From: CAYSYM01 sp964435115
GTDB taxonomy: Bacteria > Chloroflexota > UBA6077 > CF-72
Direction: 5' to 3'
Length of the DNA stretch: 47,184 nucleotides
Assembly: GCA_964435115.1 (NCBI GenBank)
Contig: CAYSYM010000027.1
Span: 1 to 47,184, forward strand
The notes beneath the pieces are model-generated. The model worked only from the letters and a program-made list of their open reading frames with translations, had not been told where the DNA came from and made no database searches. Numbering within the stretch: position 1 is the first letter of the stretch; every line of letters begins with the position of its first letter. A program made the position numbers and the translations under genes. Shown here in pieces: positions 24,592-32,397 of the stretch.

Positions 24592-25878
24592 GTGGATACT
24601 GCGGCCGCGGCGTCGTCCGAAAGGGTCGACTTCGGCCCGAAGAAGCCCGTGTCTCGCGCCACCGTTCCCACGCTACGGTCCTGGCTCGTAGGCCATGCTC
24701 GGCGCCTGGTCGTCCTGGGCGCGCCGCCGACCCCCCCGCCGCCCGCTCCGGTCGCCGAGGGCCCGGCGACCGGAGCGGGCGGCGGGGGGGTCGCTCGAGT
24801 CACCCGGGTTTCCCTCTGGCCCACCGCGGAGGAGGGGCGGCCAGGGCCAGACGGCGCCGCGCTCGAGCAGCACCTCACCTGCTACGCCCTGGCCTGCTCG
24901 CGAGCGCTGGTCCACGCCGGCGTGGCGCCCAGGCTGGTGGAGGTCCAGGCTCGCCCGTCGGATGCAGCCGCGGACGATGGCGCGGCGCCCGGCGCGATTC
25001 GGCTGGCGGTGCGGCTCGCCGCGCCGGAGCTCGACGAGGCGCTGCTCGCCGAGCTCCCCGGACAGGCCGCCGACCTCGCGCGCGCGATCTGTCCGGCCTG
25101 GCGCGATGCCGCTGCCCCTGTTGCGGTGCAGCTCGCCGTGGGCTCCGAGCCCGGCGAACGCCGTCCATCCTCGGTCGCGCGGCGCGCGGCCGCATGGGCG
25201 CCACTCCTCTTGGTCGTCGGACTGGGCGTGGCCGTCGCCACCGCCCGCACCGATCCTTCGGGCCCCGGGCCGGCGCCCACCGCTCCACCGGCGCCCGCAC
25301 CGGCAACCGCGGTCGAGCCTCCCCTGCAGGTGGTCCTCGTGCGCGCGGTCCTGTTTACCCCGACCCCCACGCCGTCGCCCACGCCTACCCCAACGCCGTC
25401 CGTGGCGGACGTCTGGCAGGAGACCTGGCGCCAGCTCCAGGCGCTGCGGGCCACCGAGCTCCCCCGTGCTGTCTCGCTCCTGGAAGGTTTCGTGGCGCGC
25501 TACCCGGACTACGCCCCTGGCCGGGCTGCCCTCTACGCAGCCCTCCTGGCCTACGGCGCCGAGCTCGCTCAGCAGCAGCGCCTGGAGGACGCCGCGGCCC
25601 GGTTCACACGGGCCCAGGCCCTCTTCCCCGAACGCGGCGAAGCGTCGGCCGCGCTCGCGGCGCTCACGCCAACGCCGGCGCCGACCGCGACGCCGACGCC
25701 CCGCGTCCCTCCGGCGCCGCCGGCGGCGCCGGCGCGGGCGCCCGGGCAGCGCCCGGCCAGCCAGCCGGTCCGCCCGGGTCCTACCCCGGTGCCCACGCCC
25801 ACCAAGCAGGCGTTCGTCCCTCCCCAGCAGTTCGCACCCGTGCCACCCACCCTGTCCCCGACGTCGCCACGCCCATGA
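24592..25878 (+). CDS. OsmC-like / TM / TPR-like fusion protein (start uncertain)
   Basis: About 428 residues if started at GTG 24592; the start is not fixed. Residues ~90-190 look like an OsmC fold, with a Cys-bearing helix HLTCYALACSRALVHAGV (C97, C102) and a second Cys in LARAICPAWRD (C167), the two positions that form the peroxide-reactive pair in OsmC/Ohr. A single membrane helix follows (~198-217), then a Pro/Thr linker with a TPTPTPSPTPTPTPS repeat. A helical TPR-like segment (RAVSLLEGFVARYPDY, LAQQQRLEDAAARFTRAQAL) and another Pro/Thr tail complete it. The first 60 residues include the product of a 30-bp hairpin and may not be translated. It overlaps the next gene in an ATGA junction. 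Confidence 0.6.
   Translation: MDTAAAASSERVDFGPKKPVSRATVPTLRSWLVGHARRLVVLGAPPTPPPPAPVAEGPATGAGGGGVARVTRVSLWPTAEEGRPGPDGAALEQHLTCYALACSRALVHAGVAPRLVEVQARPSDAAADDGAAPGAIRLAVRLAAPELDEALLAELPGQAADLARAICPAWRDAAAPVAVQLAVGSEPGERRPSSVARRAAAWAPLLLVVGLGVAVATARTDPSGPGPAPTAPPAPAPATAVEPPLQVVLVRAVLFTPTPTPSPTPTPTPSVADVWQETWRQLQALRATELPRAVSLLEGFVARYPDYAPGRAALYAALLAYGAELAQQQRLEDAAARFTRAQALFPERGEASAALAALTPTPAPTATPTPRVPPAPPAAPARAPGQRPASQPVRPGPTPVPTPTKQAFVPPQQFAPVPPTLSPTSPRP
24728..24793. repeat. 30-bp perfect GC hairpin inside or before the OsmC-like gene
   Basis: Positions 24728-24757 and 24764-24793 are exact reverse complements with a 6-nt loop. The arms include runs of seven C and seven G. In the predicted frame they encode APPTPPPPAPVAEG and PATGAGGGGVA. 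A stem this stable would block ribosomes and possibly polymerase, so either the real start is downstream or the hairpin is regulatory. Confidence 0.8.
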
Positions 25879-26822
25879 GGGGTAGGGGCCGCTTGAAGAA
25901 GGAGCGTCAGCTCGACCAGCGCCTGGCTCTCCACGCCCCGGAAGGGCAGGAGCCGCTGGGGGTGACCCGTGTCAGCCTACCCTGGCCTGGTCGTCGGTCG
26001 CGCGCCCACTGCCCGTCGACAGCCCGCCCGGCCGCCGTTCCGCCCAACGCCTCGCTCCGGCGCCTGGCGCGCTGGGCGGTGGCGAGCGTGGCGGCTGCCC
26101 TGCTGCTCACCGCCCCGCCAGGGTCGTGGGGCGTGGCGCTCAGCCAGGTCGCGCCGCTCGGCCCGCCACCACCCCGCTTCACGCTGGGCTTCTCCTTCCT
26201 CAAGGCGCTGCTCGGCCCTACTATGGGCGACCCTCTCGAGAACGAACGCGGCAATCCCGACAGTTGTGACACGCAGCAACTGACGACGACGGGCCTGGCC
26301 TACTGGCGCTGCTCGACGAACACGATGACGTTCACTGCCCTCCCAGACGGGCTGCGGCACTGGGCGTGGATCGGCGGGGCGCTCGTCGAGTGGTACGGGC
26401 CGACGCCTGACCCGCCGGCTGACATCCTGGCCGGCCTCGTCGCCCCCTGCCCGGAGTCGGGCAGCCTGCCCGGGCCGCTCTGCACGCTCCGGGGCGGGGC
26501 GACCGTCACCGGCTACGTGCGGGCGCCCGGCGCCACCAACACCTACCGCCTGCTCGTCCCCGGCCCCGTGGCCAGGGTCCGCCTGGACCTGCTGAACCTG
26601 CCGGCCGACTACGACCTCTACCTGGCCGATGCCAGTGGCACCGTCGTCGCGCGGTCGCTCAGCGAAGGCGCCAGCCCTGAGGCTGTCGAGACGCTGCTCG
26701 CGGGTGGGACCTACTTCGCGTACGTCCGCGTCGACCCGAGCCGGCCTGCCAGCTCGGACGGCGCCTATACGCTCCAGGTGAGCGTGGTCGTCCTGTCGGC
26801 CCAGGACAGCACCGGCGGGTAG
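25875..26822 (+). CDS. Secreted protein with C-terminal PPC domain
   Basis: 315 residues. The N-terminus is long and basic, then a hydrophobic signal/anchor (RWAVASVAAALLLTAPPGSW). A central region of unknown fold has several Cys (PDSCDTQQ, YWRCSTNT, VAPCPESG). The C-terminal ~95 residues match a bacterial pre-peptidase C-terminal (PPC) domain: TYRLLVPGPVARVRLDLLNL, PADYDLYLADASGTVV and AGGTYFAYVRVDP. PPC domains are beta-sandwiches usually attached to secreted enzymes or surface proteins; no catalytic domain is seen here. The ATG overlaps the previous stop (ATGA), so the two are coupled. Confidence 0.7.
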   Translation: MRGRGRLKKERQLDQRLALHAPEGQEPLGVTRVSLPWPGRRSRAHCPSTARPAAVPPNASLRRLARWAVASVAAALLLTAPPGSWGVALSQVAPLGPPPPRFTLGFSFLKALLGPTMGDPLENERGNPDSCDTQQLTTTGLAYWRCSTNTMTFTALPDGLRHWAWIGGALVEWYGPTPDPPADILAGLVAPCPESGSLPGPLCTLRGGATVTGYVRAPGATNTYRLLVPGPVARVRLDLLNLPADYDLYLADASGTVVARSLSEGASPEAVETLLAGGTYFAYVRVDPSRPASSDGAYTLQVSVVVLSAQDSTGG

Positions 26823-26973
26823 GCCCTCGGCCCGGCAGCGCCAGGCCCGAGGCGCGGGACGCGCGCAGCGCCAGCCGCTCGACGCTTGCGGGGCGCTCGC
26901 GCGACACGGCGCCGGAGTGGCTCCCCCGGTTGGGGGTCAGGCGTCTCCAAGCCGGCGTCCCGTGCAGGGCTTG

Positions 26974-26999
26974 GCGGGAAGCATCTAAATGCTTCCCGC
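26974..26999. terminator. Hairpin between convergent operons
   Basis: GCGGGAAGCAT (26974-26984) and ATGCTTCCCGC (26989-26999) are perfect 11-bp arms around CTAA. It lies 150 nt after the PPC gene and 110 nt from the 3' end of the opposing DUF916-like gene. No T-run on either side. Likely a bidirectional transcript end or RNA stabiliser. Confidence 0.5.
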
Positions 27000-27052
27000 G
27001 AATGGCTGCACGATGGCGGTGCTTCTTCAGCCGGAGGACACCCTCACCCGAG

Positions 27053-27118
27053 CCCTCTCCCAGACGAGAGGGGACTCCCGGCCATGCCGCATGCAAGGCG
27101 GGAAGCCTCTAGCGGGGC
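27053..27118. repeat. CCCTCTC/GAGAGGG stem with a GGCGGGAAGCNTCTA direct repeat
   Basis: CCCTCTC (27053-27059) pairs with GAGAGGG (27066-27072), preceded by CACCCTCACCCGAGC. This is the style of dispersed 'ccctcacccc...ctctccc' elements seen in many GC-rich genomes. Just after it, GGCGGGAAGCCTCTAGC at about 27098 repeats the left arm of the 26974 hairpin (GGCGGGAAGCATCTAAA). The stretch looks like a small dispersed intergenic element. Confidence 0.45.
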
Positions 27119-28086
27119 GCTTCGACCCCTCCGAGCAGGCGGATCAGCCGGCCTCTGAGCCGCCGCGCCCAGGCTGGCTCCGGCCAGCGCGCGGCGAGCC
27201 AGAGGCCGAGGAGCGCCGTGCTTCCGGCCACGACCAGCCGCCAGGGTGCGACGACGGTCCAGCCGCCCGGGCCGTCCACCACCAACTCGTCGGCCACGTC
27301 GTAGCGCAGCCAGTAGAGGCCGTAGCCCGGCGGGTGCCAGACCACCGGCACGTCACGGACCTGGCCCGGTAGGGCCCAGGCCGAATCGCCGTAGGTCTCG
27401 GCGGGCGGCTGCACGCCCAGCGCCAGCGGGCCGAGCGTGGCCGGTGCGGCGACCAGCCTGCCGGCCCCGTCCAGCAGCGTGGTCCCGGTATTCACCAGGC
27501 GCGCCGCCAGGCGCACGGGCTCGAGGTCGGCCAGGGCGGGGATCGCCGTGTCCTGGACGTGCCCGGCGTGGACCGTCGCACCGGGGATCCGCGTGTAGAC
27601 GCGCACGCCGACCTGCGGCTGGATGGCGATACCCGAGCCGAGGGGCTGCTTGACCTGCAGGAGGAGCATGGCGCCGTAGTCGCCGGGCGGCGCGTCTGCC
27701 GCCGGCTCGAGCTCGAAGGAGACGGGCGTGGGACGTTCGACGTCCAGGCCGACCTCGGCCGCGGGCAGGCGGATCCAGCGCGATGGGCTCGGCCGGTCCG
27801 GACGCGGCTCCACGAACCGGATCGAGTCGTCCGGCAGCGCCTCGAAGTCCCGCACCTGCACCTGGAGCACATTGCCCGGCGCGCCAAGGTAGGTGACCGC
27901 CAGCGTCCGCCGCTGGCTGGTGCCCGGCTCGGCGGAGACGACCAGGCGCGGCTGGTCCACGTACAGCGTGTAGCCGCCCTCCTGAGCGCCGCCGACGCGG
28001 GTCGAGAGGAGACCAAGGAGCAGCGCCGCCGCCAGGCTCGTCGCGGCATACGCCACCGCGGAGCGCCGCGGTTCAACGCGTCCCAC
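27109..28086 (-). CDS. DUF916/WxL-interacting-like secreted membrane protein
   Basis: 325 residues. A signal peptide (VAYAATSLAAALLLGLLSTR) is followed by an extracellular beta-sandwich with the pattern PRLVVSAEPGTSQRRTLAV and VQVRDFEALPDDSIRFVE. This, with a second Ig-like domain (VRLAARLVNTGTTLLDGAGR), recalls DUF916 and WxL-protein-binding domains of cell-surface complexes. A C-terminal helix (WRLVVAGSTALLGLWLAARW) anchors it with a short basic cytoplasmic tail. The GTG start abuts the TGA of the upstream small secreted protein with no gap, so the pair is coupled. Likely role: holding the partner or another ligand at the cell surface. Identification is by pattern only. Confidence 0.65.
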   Translation of the reverse strand: MGRVEPRRSAVAYAATSLAAALLLGLLSTRVGGAQEGGYTLYVDQPRLVVSAEPGTSQRRTLAVTYLGAPGNVLQVQVRDFEALPDDSIRFVEPRPDRPSPSRWIRLPAAEVGLDVERPTPVSFELEPAADAPPGDYGAMLLLQVKQPLGSGIAIQPQVGVRVYTRIPGATVHAGHVQDTAIPALADLEPVRLAARLVNTGTTLLDGAGRLVAAPATLGPLALGVQPPAETYGDSAWALPGQVRDVPVVWHPPGYGLYWLRYDVADELVVDGPGGWTVVAPWRLVVAGSTALLGLWLAARWPEPAWARRLRGRLIRLLGGVEAPR

Positions 28087-28596
28087 TCAGTTCAGCACGA
28101 TATTGAAGGTCGCGCTGTAGTCACCCGCCGGGGCGTCGCCCGGGTAAGCGAGCTGGAAGTCCACGCACACCTGCCGCCCGGCGGTACCGGTCGCGAGGGT
28201 GCTGCTCGACGACAGGGGTGTGAAGGTCCCGGGGTTAGACGGATTGTTGAAGCGCCACCTGAGCGAGTTGGCCGCGAAGGAGCCGCCGCTTGCCGAGCTA
28301 AACTTGGGTGTCGACTGGCTTGGAGACATCGCCAGGTTCCACTGGGTACCGGAGTTCGTGGTCACCGTGATGCAGAACGGCGCAGAGAGGGAGGAGGTCA
28401 CCGCCGTCCCGGGCGCGCCCGACCCCAGGTTGACCGACGTGGCGTTCAGCGTGAAGCCGGTCGCCGCGGCCACCGTCCCGGTGATAGCGAGCCCCTGCGT
28501 GCTCTGAGCAGCCGCCCCGGGCGCCCACCACACGGCGGCGAGCGCCGCCGTGGCCCCGAGCAGCAGGAACCCCACGCCACGGCGCAGCCTGGCCAT
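28087..28596 (-). CDS. Small secreted beta-sandwich protein (WxL-like)
   Basis: 169 residues. A signal peptide (GVGFLLLGATAALAAVWW...GAAAQ) is followed by a Ser/Thr-rich beta domain ending AGDYSATFNIVLN, the strand pattern that closes WxL-type and similar surface domains. Two Cys (APFCITVTT and RQVCVDFQ) may form a disulfide. It is encoded directly before the DUF916-like anchor, the same order as wxl-DUF916 pairs in Gram-positive bacteria. The ATG at 28596 has AGGAGGGG 6 nt upstream. A promoter is visible at 28741-28769. Confidence 0.6.
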   Translation of the reverse strand: MARLRRGVGFLLLGATAALAAVWWAPGAAAQSTQGLAITGTVAAATGFTLNATSVNLGSGAPGTAVTSSLSAPFCITVTTNSGTQWNLAMSPSQSTPKFSSASGGSFAANSLRWRFNNPSNPGTFTPLSSSSTLATGTAGRQVCVDFQLAYPGDAPAGDYSATFNIVLN

Positions 28597-28740
28597 GCCC
28601 ACCCCTCCTGAGAGCCGGCCGAGCCAGCCCTGTGGGGCGAAGTCCCCCGCGTGTCCCGGCGCCGATCGCGCCGCGCGCAGCCCTGCCATGCGCTCTCCCC
28701 TCCCGCTCCCGTATCGGCGGCCCCCGCCGCCCCGGAGCGC

Positions 28741-28769
28741 ACGCTACCCACCTCGCTACCGCCAGTCAA
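28741..28769 (-). promoter_or_regulatory. Sigma70-type promoter for the surface-protein pair
   Basis: On the minus strand TTGACT (28769-28764), 17-bp spacer, TAGCGT (28746-28741). It gives a leader of about 138 nt to the ATG at 28596. The rest of the 28597-29018 divergent spacer shows nothing else clear. Confidence 0.5.
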
Positions 28770-29018
28770 GCCCTCCGGCCGGCAGGTGGTGCCGGGCAGG
28801 AATTCTGTGACTCCTGTCCGGACCACCAGATCGACGCCTCACCTGCGCTCGTGGCATTAATCCCGTCCCGCGGCCGGACTTCGCCGCGCCACCTGCGGCT
28901 GGCTCCAGATTGACGATCTCTGTACGCCGCCAGCGTCTTGTAGCGGGTCGGAGCGTCCCCGGACGGGCGGCCGGCGCAGGGTGGCACGGGCTGTGCAGCC
29001 CGGAACCGCGAGACAGCC

Positions 29019-30104
29019 GTGACCTTCGAGCGCGCTACCGAACGCGCCGCTGCGGCGTTGACAGACCTGCACCCGCCGGCCGCGCTCATCTTCAACCCCA
29101 ACGCCGGCCAGAAGCTCGGGCTGCCCACGAATGCCAGCGGCCCGGGCGAGGTGCAGGCGGCGCTCGAGGCAGTGGGCGTGCCGTTCGACGCCCGGCCGAC
29201 GGAGCGCCCCGGCCACGCCACCGATCTCGCGCGGGCAGCAGTGGCCGAGGGGAGAAGGCTGGTGATCGTCGGCGGAGGCGACGGCACCGTGGGCGAGGTG
29301 GCCCAGGCGCTCATCGGCACCGGGGTCGTGCTGGGTGTTATGCCGCTGGGAAGTGTGATGAACGTTGCCCGGACCCTGGCCGTGCCGCGTGACCCGGAGG
29401 CCGCGGCGCGGGTCATCGCCGGAGGCCGGGTCCTGGCCATGGACCTTGGCAGGGTGGGCTCCACGTACTTCCTCGAAGCCGCGGGCGTGGGCCTGGACGC
29501 CGGCCTGTACGCCTACTTCCACCGCCTCGAGCGCGGCGGCTCGATCCCGGGCACCCTGCGGGCGGTCGTCCGCTTCCTCCGCAGCCTCGGCACACCCCGG
29601 CTCGTCGTCGAGGCCGACGGCCGGCGCCTGGAGGTCCGGGCGCCGCTGGTGCTTCTGGCCAACGCGCCGTACTGTGGCGCTGCCTACACCCTGGCCCCGA
29701 ACGCGCGGATTGAGGATGGCTTGCTGGACGTCGTGCTCTTCCGGGGCGTGGGCGTCACGCGGGTCCTCTTCCACCTGGCAGTCGTGGCGGGCGGACGGCG
29801 CCTCCCGCCGCCCCCGGAGGTGCAGACCCTGCGCGCGCGGAGCATCGAAATCGCCACCCGGCGGCGCCGGCCCCTCCCCGTCCACGCCGACGGCGCCGCC
29901 GTGGGCACGACCCCGGCGCGGTTCGAGGTCGCGCCGGCCGCCCTCCACGTCCTCGTCGGCCCGCCGGAGGCCGGCGCCACCTGTGCGTGGGACCCCCACT
30001 CGCTGCGCCACTTCGAGGAGTGGGTGAAGGCGGCCGGCGGCGCCGCCCCTCTCAGCGCTGGGCAGCCGTCGGCACGGGCTCCACTGGCTCTTCGCGGCCC
30101 TTGA
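29019..30104 (+). CDS. Diacylglycerol/sphingosine kinase-family lipid kinase
   Basis: 361 residues. The first domain has PAALIFNPNAG and the nucleotide-binding loop IVGGGDGTVGEVAQAL (GGGDGT), followed by MPLGSVMNVARTLAV where most members have GTxNDFAR. The second domain holds AAGVGLDAGLYA and the 'AxPhxxGA' strand ANAPYCGAAYTLAP and IEDGLLDVVLF. The family (DagK/YegS/LCB5) phosphorylates diacylglycerol, undecaprenol-like or sphingoid lipids at the membrane. Substrate not predictable. The GTG at 29019 has only a weak ribosome site. Its 3' end overlaps the opposing gap gene by 53 nt. Confidence 0.85.
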   Translation: MTFERATERAAAALTDLHPPAALIFNPNAGQKLGLPTNASGPGEVQAALEAVGVPFDARPTERPGHATDLARAAVAEGRRLVIVGGGDGTVGEVAQALIGTGVVLGVMPLGSVMNVARTLAVPRDPEAAARVIAGGRVLAMDLGRVGSTYFLEAAGVGLDAGLYAYFHRLERGGSIPGTLRAVVRFLRSLGTPRLVVEADGRRLEVRAPLVLLANAPYCGAAYTLAPNARIEDGLLDVVLFRGVGVTRVLFHLAVVAGGRRLPPPPEVQTLRARSIEIATRRRRPLPVHADGAAVGTTPARFEVAPAALHVLVGPPEAGATCAWDPHSLRHFEEWVKAAGGAAPLSAGQPSARAPLALRGP

Positions 30105-31245
30105 AGCCCTCGGCCATGAACTCGGCGTGCCGGGCCCGCACGGCCTGGATCCCTGGATGCGCGACGTCGCCCCCGGTGACGTGAGCGATGGGCCGGGTGG
30201 TGGCCGGCAGGAAGCTCTTCGTGATGCCCAGCGCCGCATCGGTCTTCTGGATCGACCGCGCGCCGCCCGCCTCCAATCCTGTCAGCGCCCGGATGCAGTC
30301 CACGTTCTCGGGGATGACGATGGCCTCGTTGTGGACCTGCCAGGTCAGGTACACCTCACGCTCGTCGGCCGCCAGCGCATCCTCCCAGATCGCCACCTCC
30401 CACATGTCAGCGCGCGGCCGGCCGAGGTCACGCATCAACTCGATCGTCGAGTTGAGCGCGACCAGCCCCTCGATGGCCCGCACGAAGGCGATGCGGGGGG
30501 CATCCCACAACGCATCGCGCAGTTCGTCCAGGCTCACTCGCCGCGTCGTCTCGACCATGGCGAAATGGATGTGGCTCAGGTTGTACGGCCCGGCTCCGGC
30601 CAGGGTGGTGACATCCAGGTCTGGCATCACCGTCTGCGCGTCCGGACCCTGGTGGCTTGGGACCCTTGTCTCCGGGATGACCGTGTTGATCATCCCACTC
30701 CGGTGCGACTCCCACGGGTCGGTGCCCCGCCGCAGGATCACCGCTCGCGCCCGCTTCACCCAGCCGTGGCGGTGCAGGGCGTGCAGCACGCGGCTCAGCG
30801 CGGTCGTATTGCACGAGACCACCCGGGCGAAGTCGCGGCCCACGGCGCCCTCATAGTTGGCCTGGGCCACGAAGGAGTAGCCAGCCAGCTCGTGCTTCTC
30901 GCCACCCTGCCAGATCGCCTTGACACCAGCCGCCCGGTACCGCTCCTTGTTGGCGGCCGCGATACCCTTGGGAGTGCAGTCGACGACGACGTCCACCTGC
31001 TTCAACAGGTCGCCCAGGTCGCCGACCACCGGGATGCCGGCAGCCTCCATCTCGGGCCGCTTCTCCGGCGCTGACGCGTAGATGGGGAAGCCGCGCTCGA
31101 CGGCCACCCGGATGCGGTAGTCGGACACCACGTCGGCCACGCCGACGAGCTGCATGTCGTCCTGCAGGGCGACCGCGTCGGCCACTCGCTTGCCGATGAC
31201 ACCGTAGCCGTTGACGGCCACTCGGGCCTGAGCTGTCTGCGCCAT
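30052..31245 (-). CDS. Type II (archaeal-type) glyceraldehyde-3-phosphate dehydrogenase
   Basis: 397 residues. The N-terminal Rossmann motif is VAVNGYGVIGKRVADAV. The catalytic Cys145 lies in VVSCNTTALSRVLHAL, as in archaeal type II GAPDH rather than the bacterial SCTTNCLAP. VDCTPKGIAAANKERY and HFAMVETTRRVS also fit the archaeal form, although the ~60-residue C-terminal tail is longer than usual. It oxidises glyceraldehyde-3-phosphate with phosphate and NAD(P). This form is uncommon in bacteria, so lateral origin is likely. The ATG at 31245 follows GAGGAG. It lies 141 nt downstream of galT on the same strand and may share its transcript. Confidence 0.88.
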   Translation of the reverse strand: MAQTAQARVAVNGYGVIGKRVADAVALQDDMQLVGVADVVSDYRIRVAVERGFPIYASAPEKRPEMEAAGIPVVGDLGDLLKQVDVVVDCTPKGIAAANKERYRAAGVKAIWQGGEKHELAGYSFVAQANYEGAVGRDFARVVSCNTTALSRVLHALHRHGWVKRARAVILRRGTDPWESHRSGMINTVIPETRVPSHQGPDAQTVMPDLDVTTLAGAGPYNLSHIHFAMVETTRRVSLDELRDALWDAPRIAFVRAIEGLVALNSTIELMRDLGRPRADMWEVAIWEDALAADEREVYLTWQVHNEAIVIPENVDCIRALTGLEAGGARSIQKTDAALGITKSFLPATTRPIAHVTGGDVAHPGIQAVRARHAEFMAEGFKGREEPVEPVPTAAQR

Positions 31246-31386
31246 GGGGCTCCTCCTCGGGTCTCATGAATCGCGGCGGTCCGTCGCTCTGGGGGTCATC
31301 ACATCGCGTACCACGGCTACTCGGGCCCGACACTGCCCGTTCTCGAGCGTGCCAACGCCTCGGGCCGGCAGGGCAAGCATGCCACC

Positions 31387-32397
31387 TCACCCGAGCGCAG
31401 CGGCCTCCAGTTGTACGGCCTGCCGCAGCCGGCCAGCGGTGTCCTCCGGCGACGTGGGATTGACGCGCATCCCCGAGCCGAGCTCGAAGCCCGCCCGAGT
31501 GGCCAGGCGCGGCACGATGCGTAGGTGCCAGACGAAGTACTCGCGTCCCTCGTCGCCGGGCGGGGCGCTCTGGACGACGGCGTTGTAGTCAGGGTCGCCC
31601 AGCTCCCGGTGCAGCCCGCCGAGCACCGCCCGCAGCACTGGCGCCAGCTCGTCCAGCGTCGCGTCCGCCACGTCGCCAAAGGAGGGCTGGTGCTCCCGCG
31701 GCATGAGCCAGGTCTCGAAGGGGGAGGCGGACGCGAACGGCTGGAAGGCGACGAACCGCTCGCTCTCCAGCACGATCCGCCGCCCGTCGCGTCGCTCGCG
31801 CTCGAGGATGTCGAGGTACAGGCACGTGCCCAGGTCGTCGTAGTGCTGCTGGGCGACCTCGAAGCGGTGGCGCACCACGATCGGCACGACCGGTGTGGCG
31901 ACGATCTGCGAGTGCGGGTGAGCCAGCGACGTGCCGGCGCCAGGCCCGTGGTTACGGAAGATGACGATCAGCGCCGCGCCGCCGGCGCGCAGCGCCCGGT
32001 AGCGCGCCCGGTACGCCTCAAGCACGTCACGGACGGCCACCGGGTCGGCCCGCGCCAGGTCGAAGGTATGTTCGGGTGACTCGACGATCACCTCATGGCG
32101 GCCGACGCCCGACATGGACACGAACCCCTCGTGGCTGACGTTGCGGCGCTCCGGACCATCGCCCGCGAGCACGGCGAACTTGTTCGGCACCACCCGCACC
32201 CGCCACGCTCCATCCGACGCGGGCAGCCGCCAGAGCTCCGGCGGCGTCTCGGCCTCCCGCGCCGGACAGAACGGGCACGCAGAGCTGTCCTCGCTCGCGC
32301 ACGACGCGCGGTCGACGTCGTGCGGACGCTGGCCGCGCGTGGGGGCGATGACCACCCAGTTACGGGTGGCCGGGTCCTGGCGCAGCTCAGTTCGCAC
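31387..32397 (-). CDS. galT: Galactose-1-phosphate uridylyltransferase family protein
   Basis: 336 residues. The active-site triad is HPH (H160-P161-H162) in SLAHPHSQIVATPV. The first half has the zinc-site Cys pair CPFCPARE and RVVPNKFAVL, and the second half FETWLMPREHQPSFG. These place it in the GalT (HIT-superfamily) family, which exchanges UMP between UDP-glucose and galactose-1-phosphate; some members act as nucleotidyl-sugar phosphorylases. The GTG at 32397 is chosen because it overlaps the treT stop by 11 nt and the frame upstream of it is Arg/Pro-rich non-protein. With TreT next to it, supply or use of UDP-glucose for trehalose is a reasonable inference. Confidence 0.85.
   Translation of the reverse strand: MRTELRQDPATRNWVVIAPTRGQRPHDVDRASCASEDSSACPFCPAREAETPPELWRLPASDGAWRVRVVPNKFAVLAGDGPERRNVSHEGFVSMSGVGRHEVIVESPEHTFDLARADPVAVRDVLEAYRARYRALRAGGAALIVIFRNHGPGAGTSLAHPHSQIVATPVVPIVVRHRFEVAQQHYDDLGTCLYLDILERERRDGRRIVLESERFVAFQPFASASPFETWLMPREHQPSFGDVADATLDELAPVLRAVLGGLHRELGDPDYNAVVQSAPPGDEGREYFVWHLRIVPRLATRAGFELGSGMRVNPTSPEDTAGRLRQAVQLEAAALG

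Noticed and set aside
25370..25415. Short tandem CCNACN repeat
   Set aside because: It encodes the (TP)n linker of the OsmC-like fusion; explained as a proline-threonine spacer rather than a DNA repeat element.
26264..26288. CAGTTG...CAACTG dyad resembling the same motif
   Set aside because: Inside the coding region of the PPC-domain protein, with no promoter or gene start nearby.
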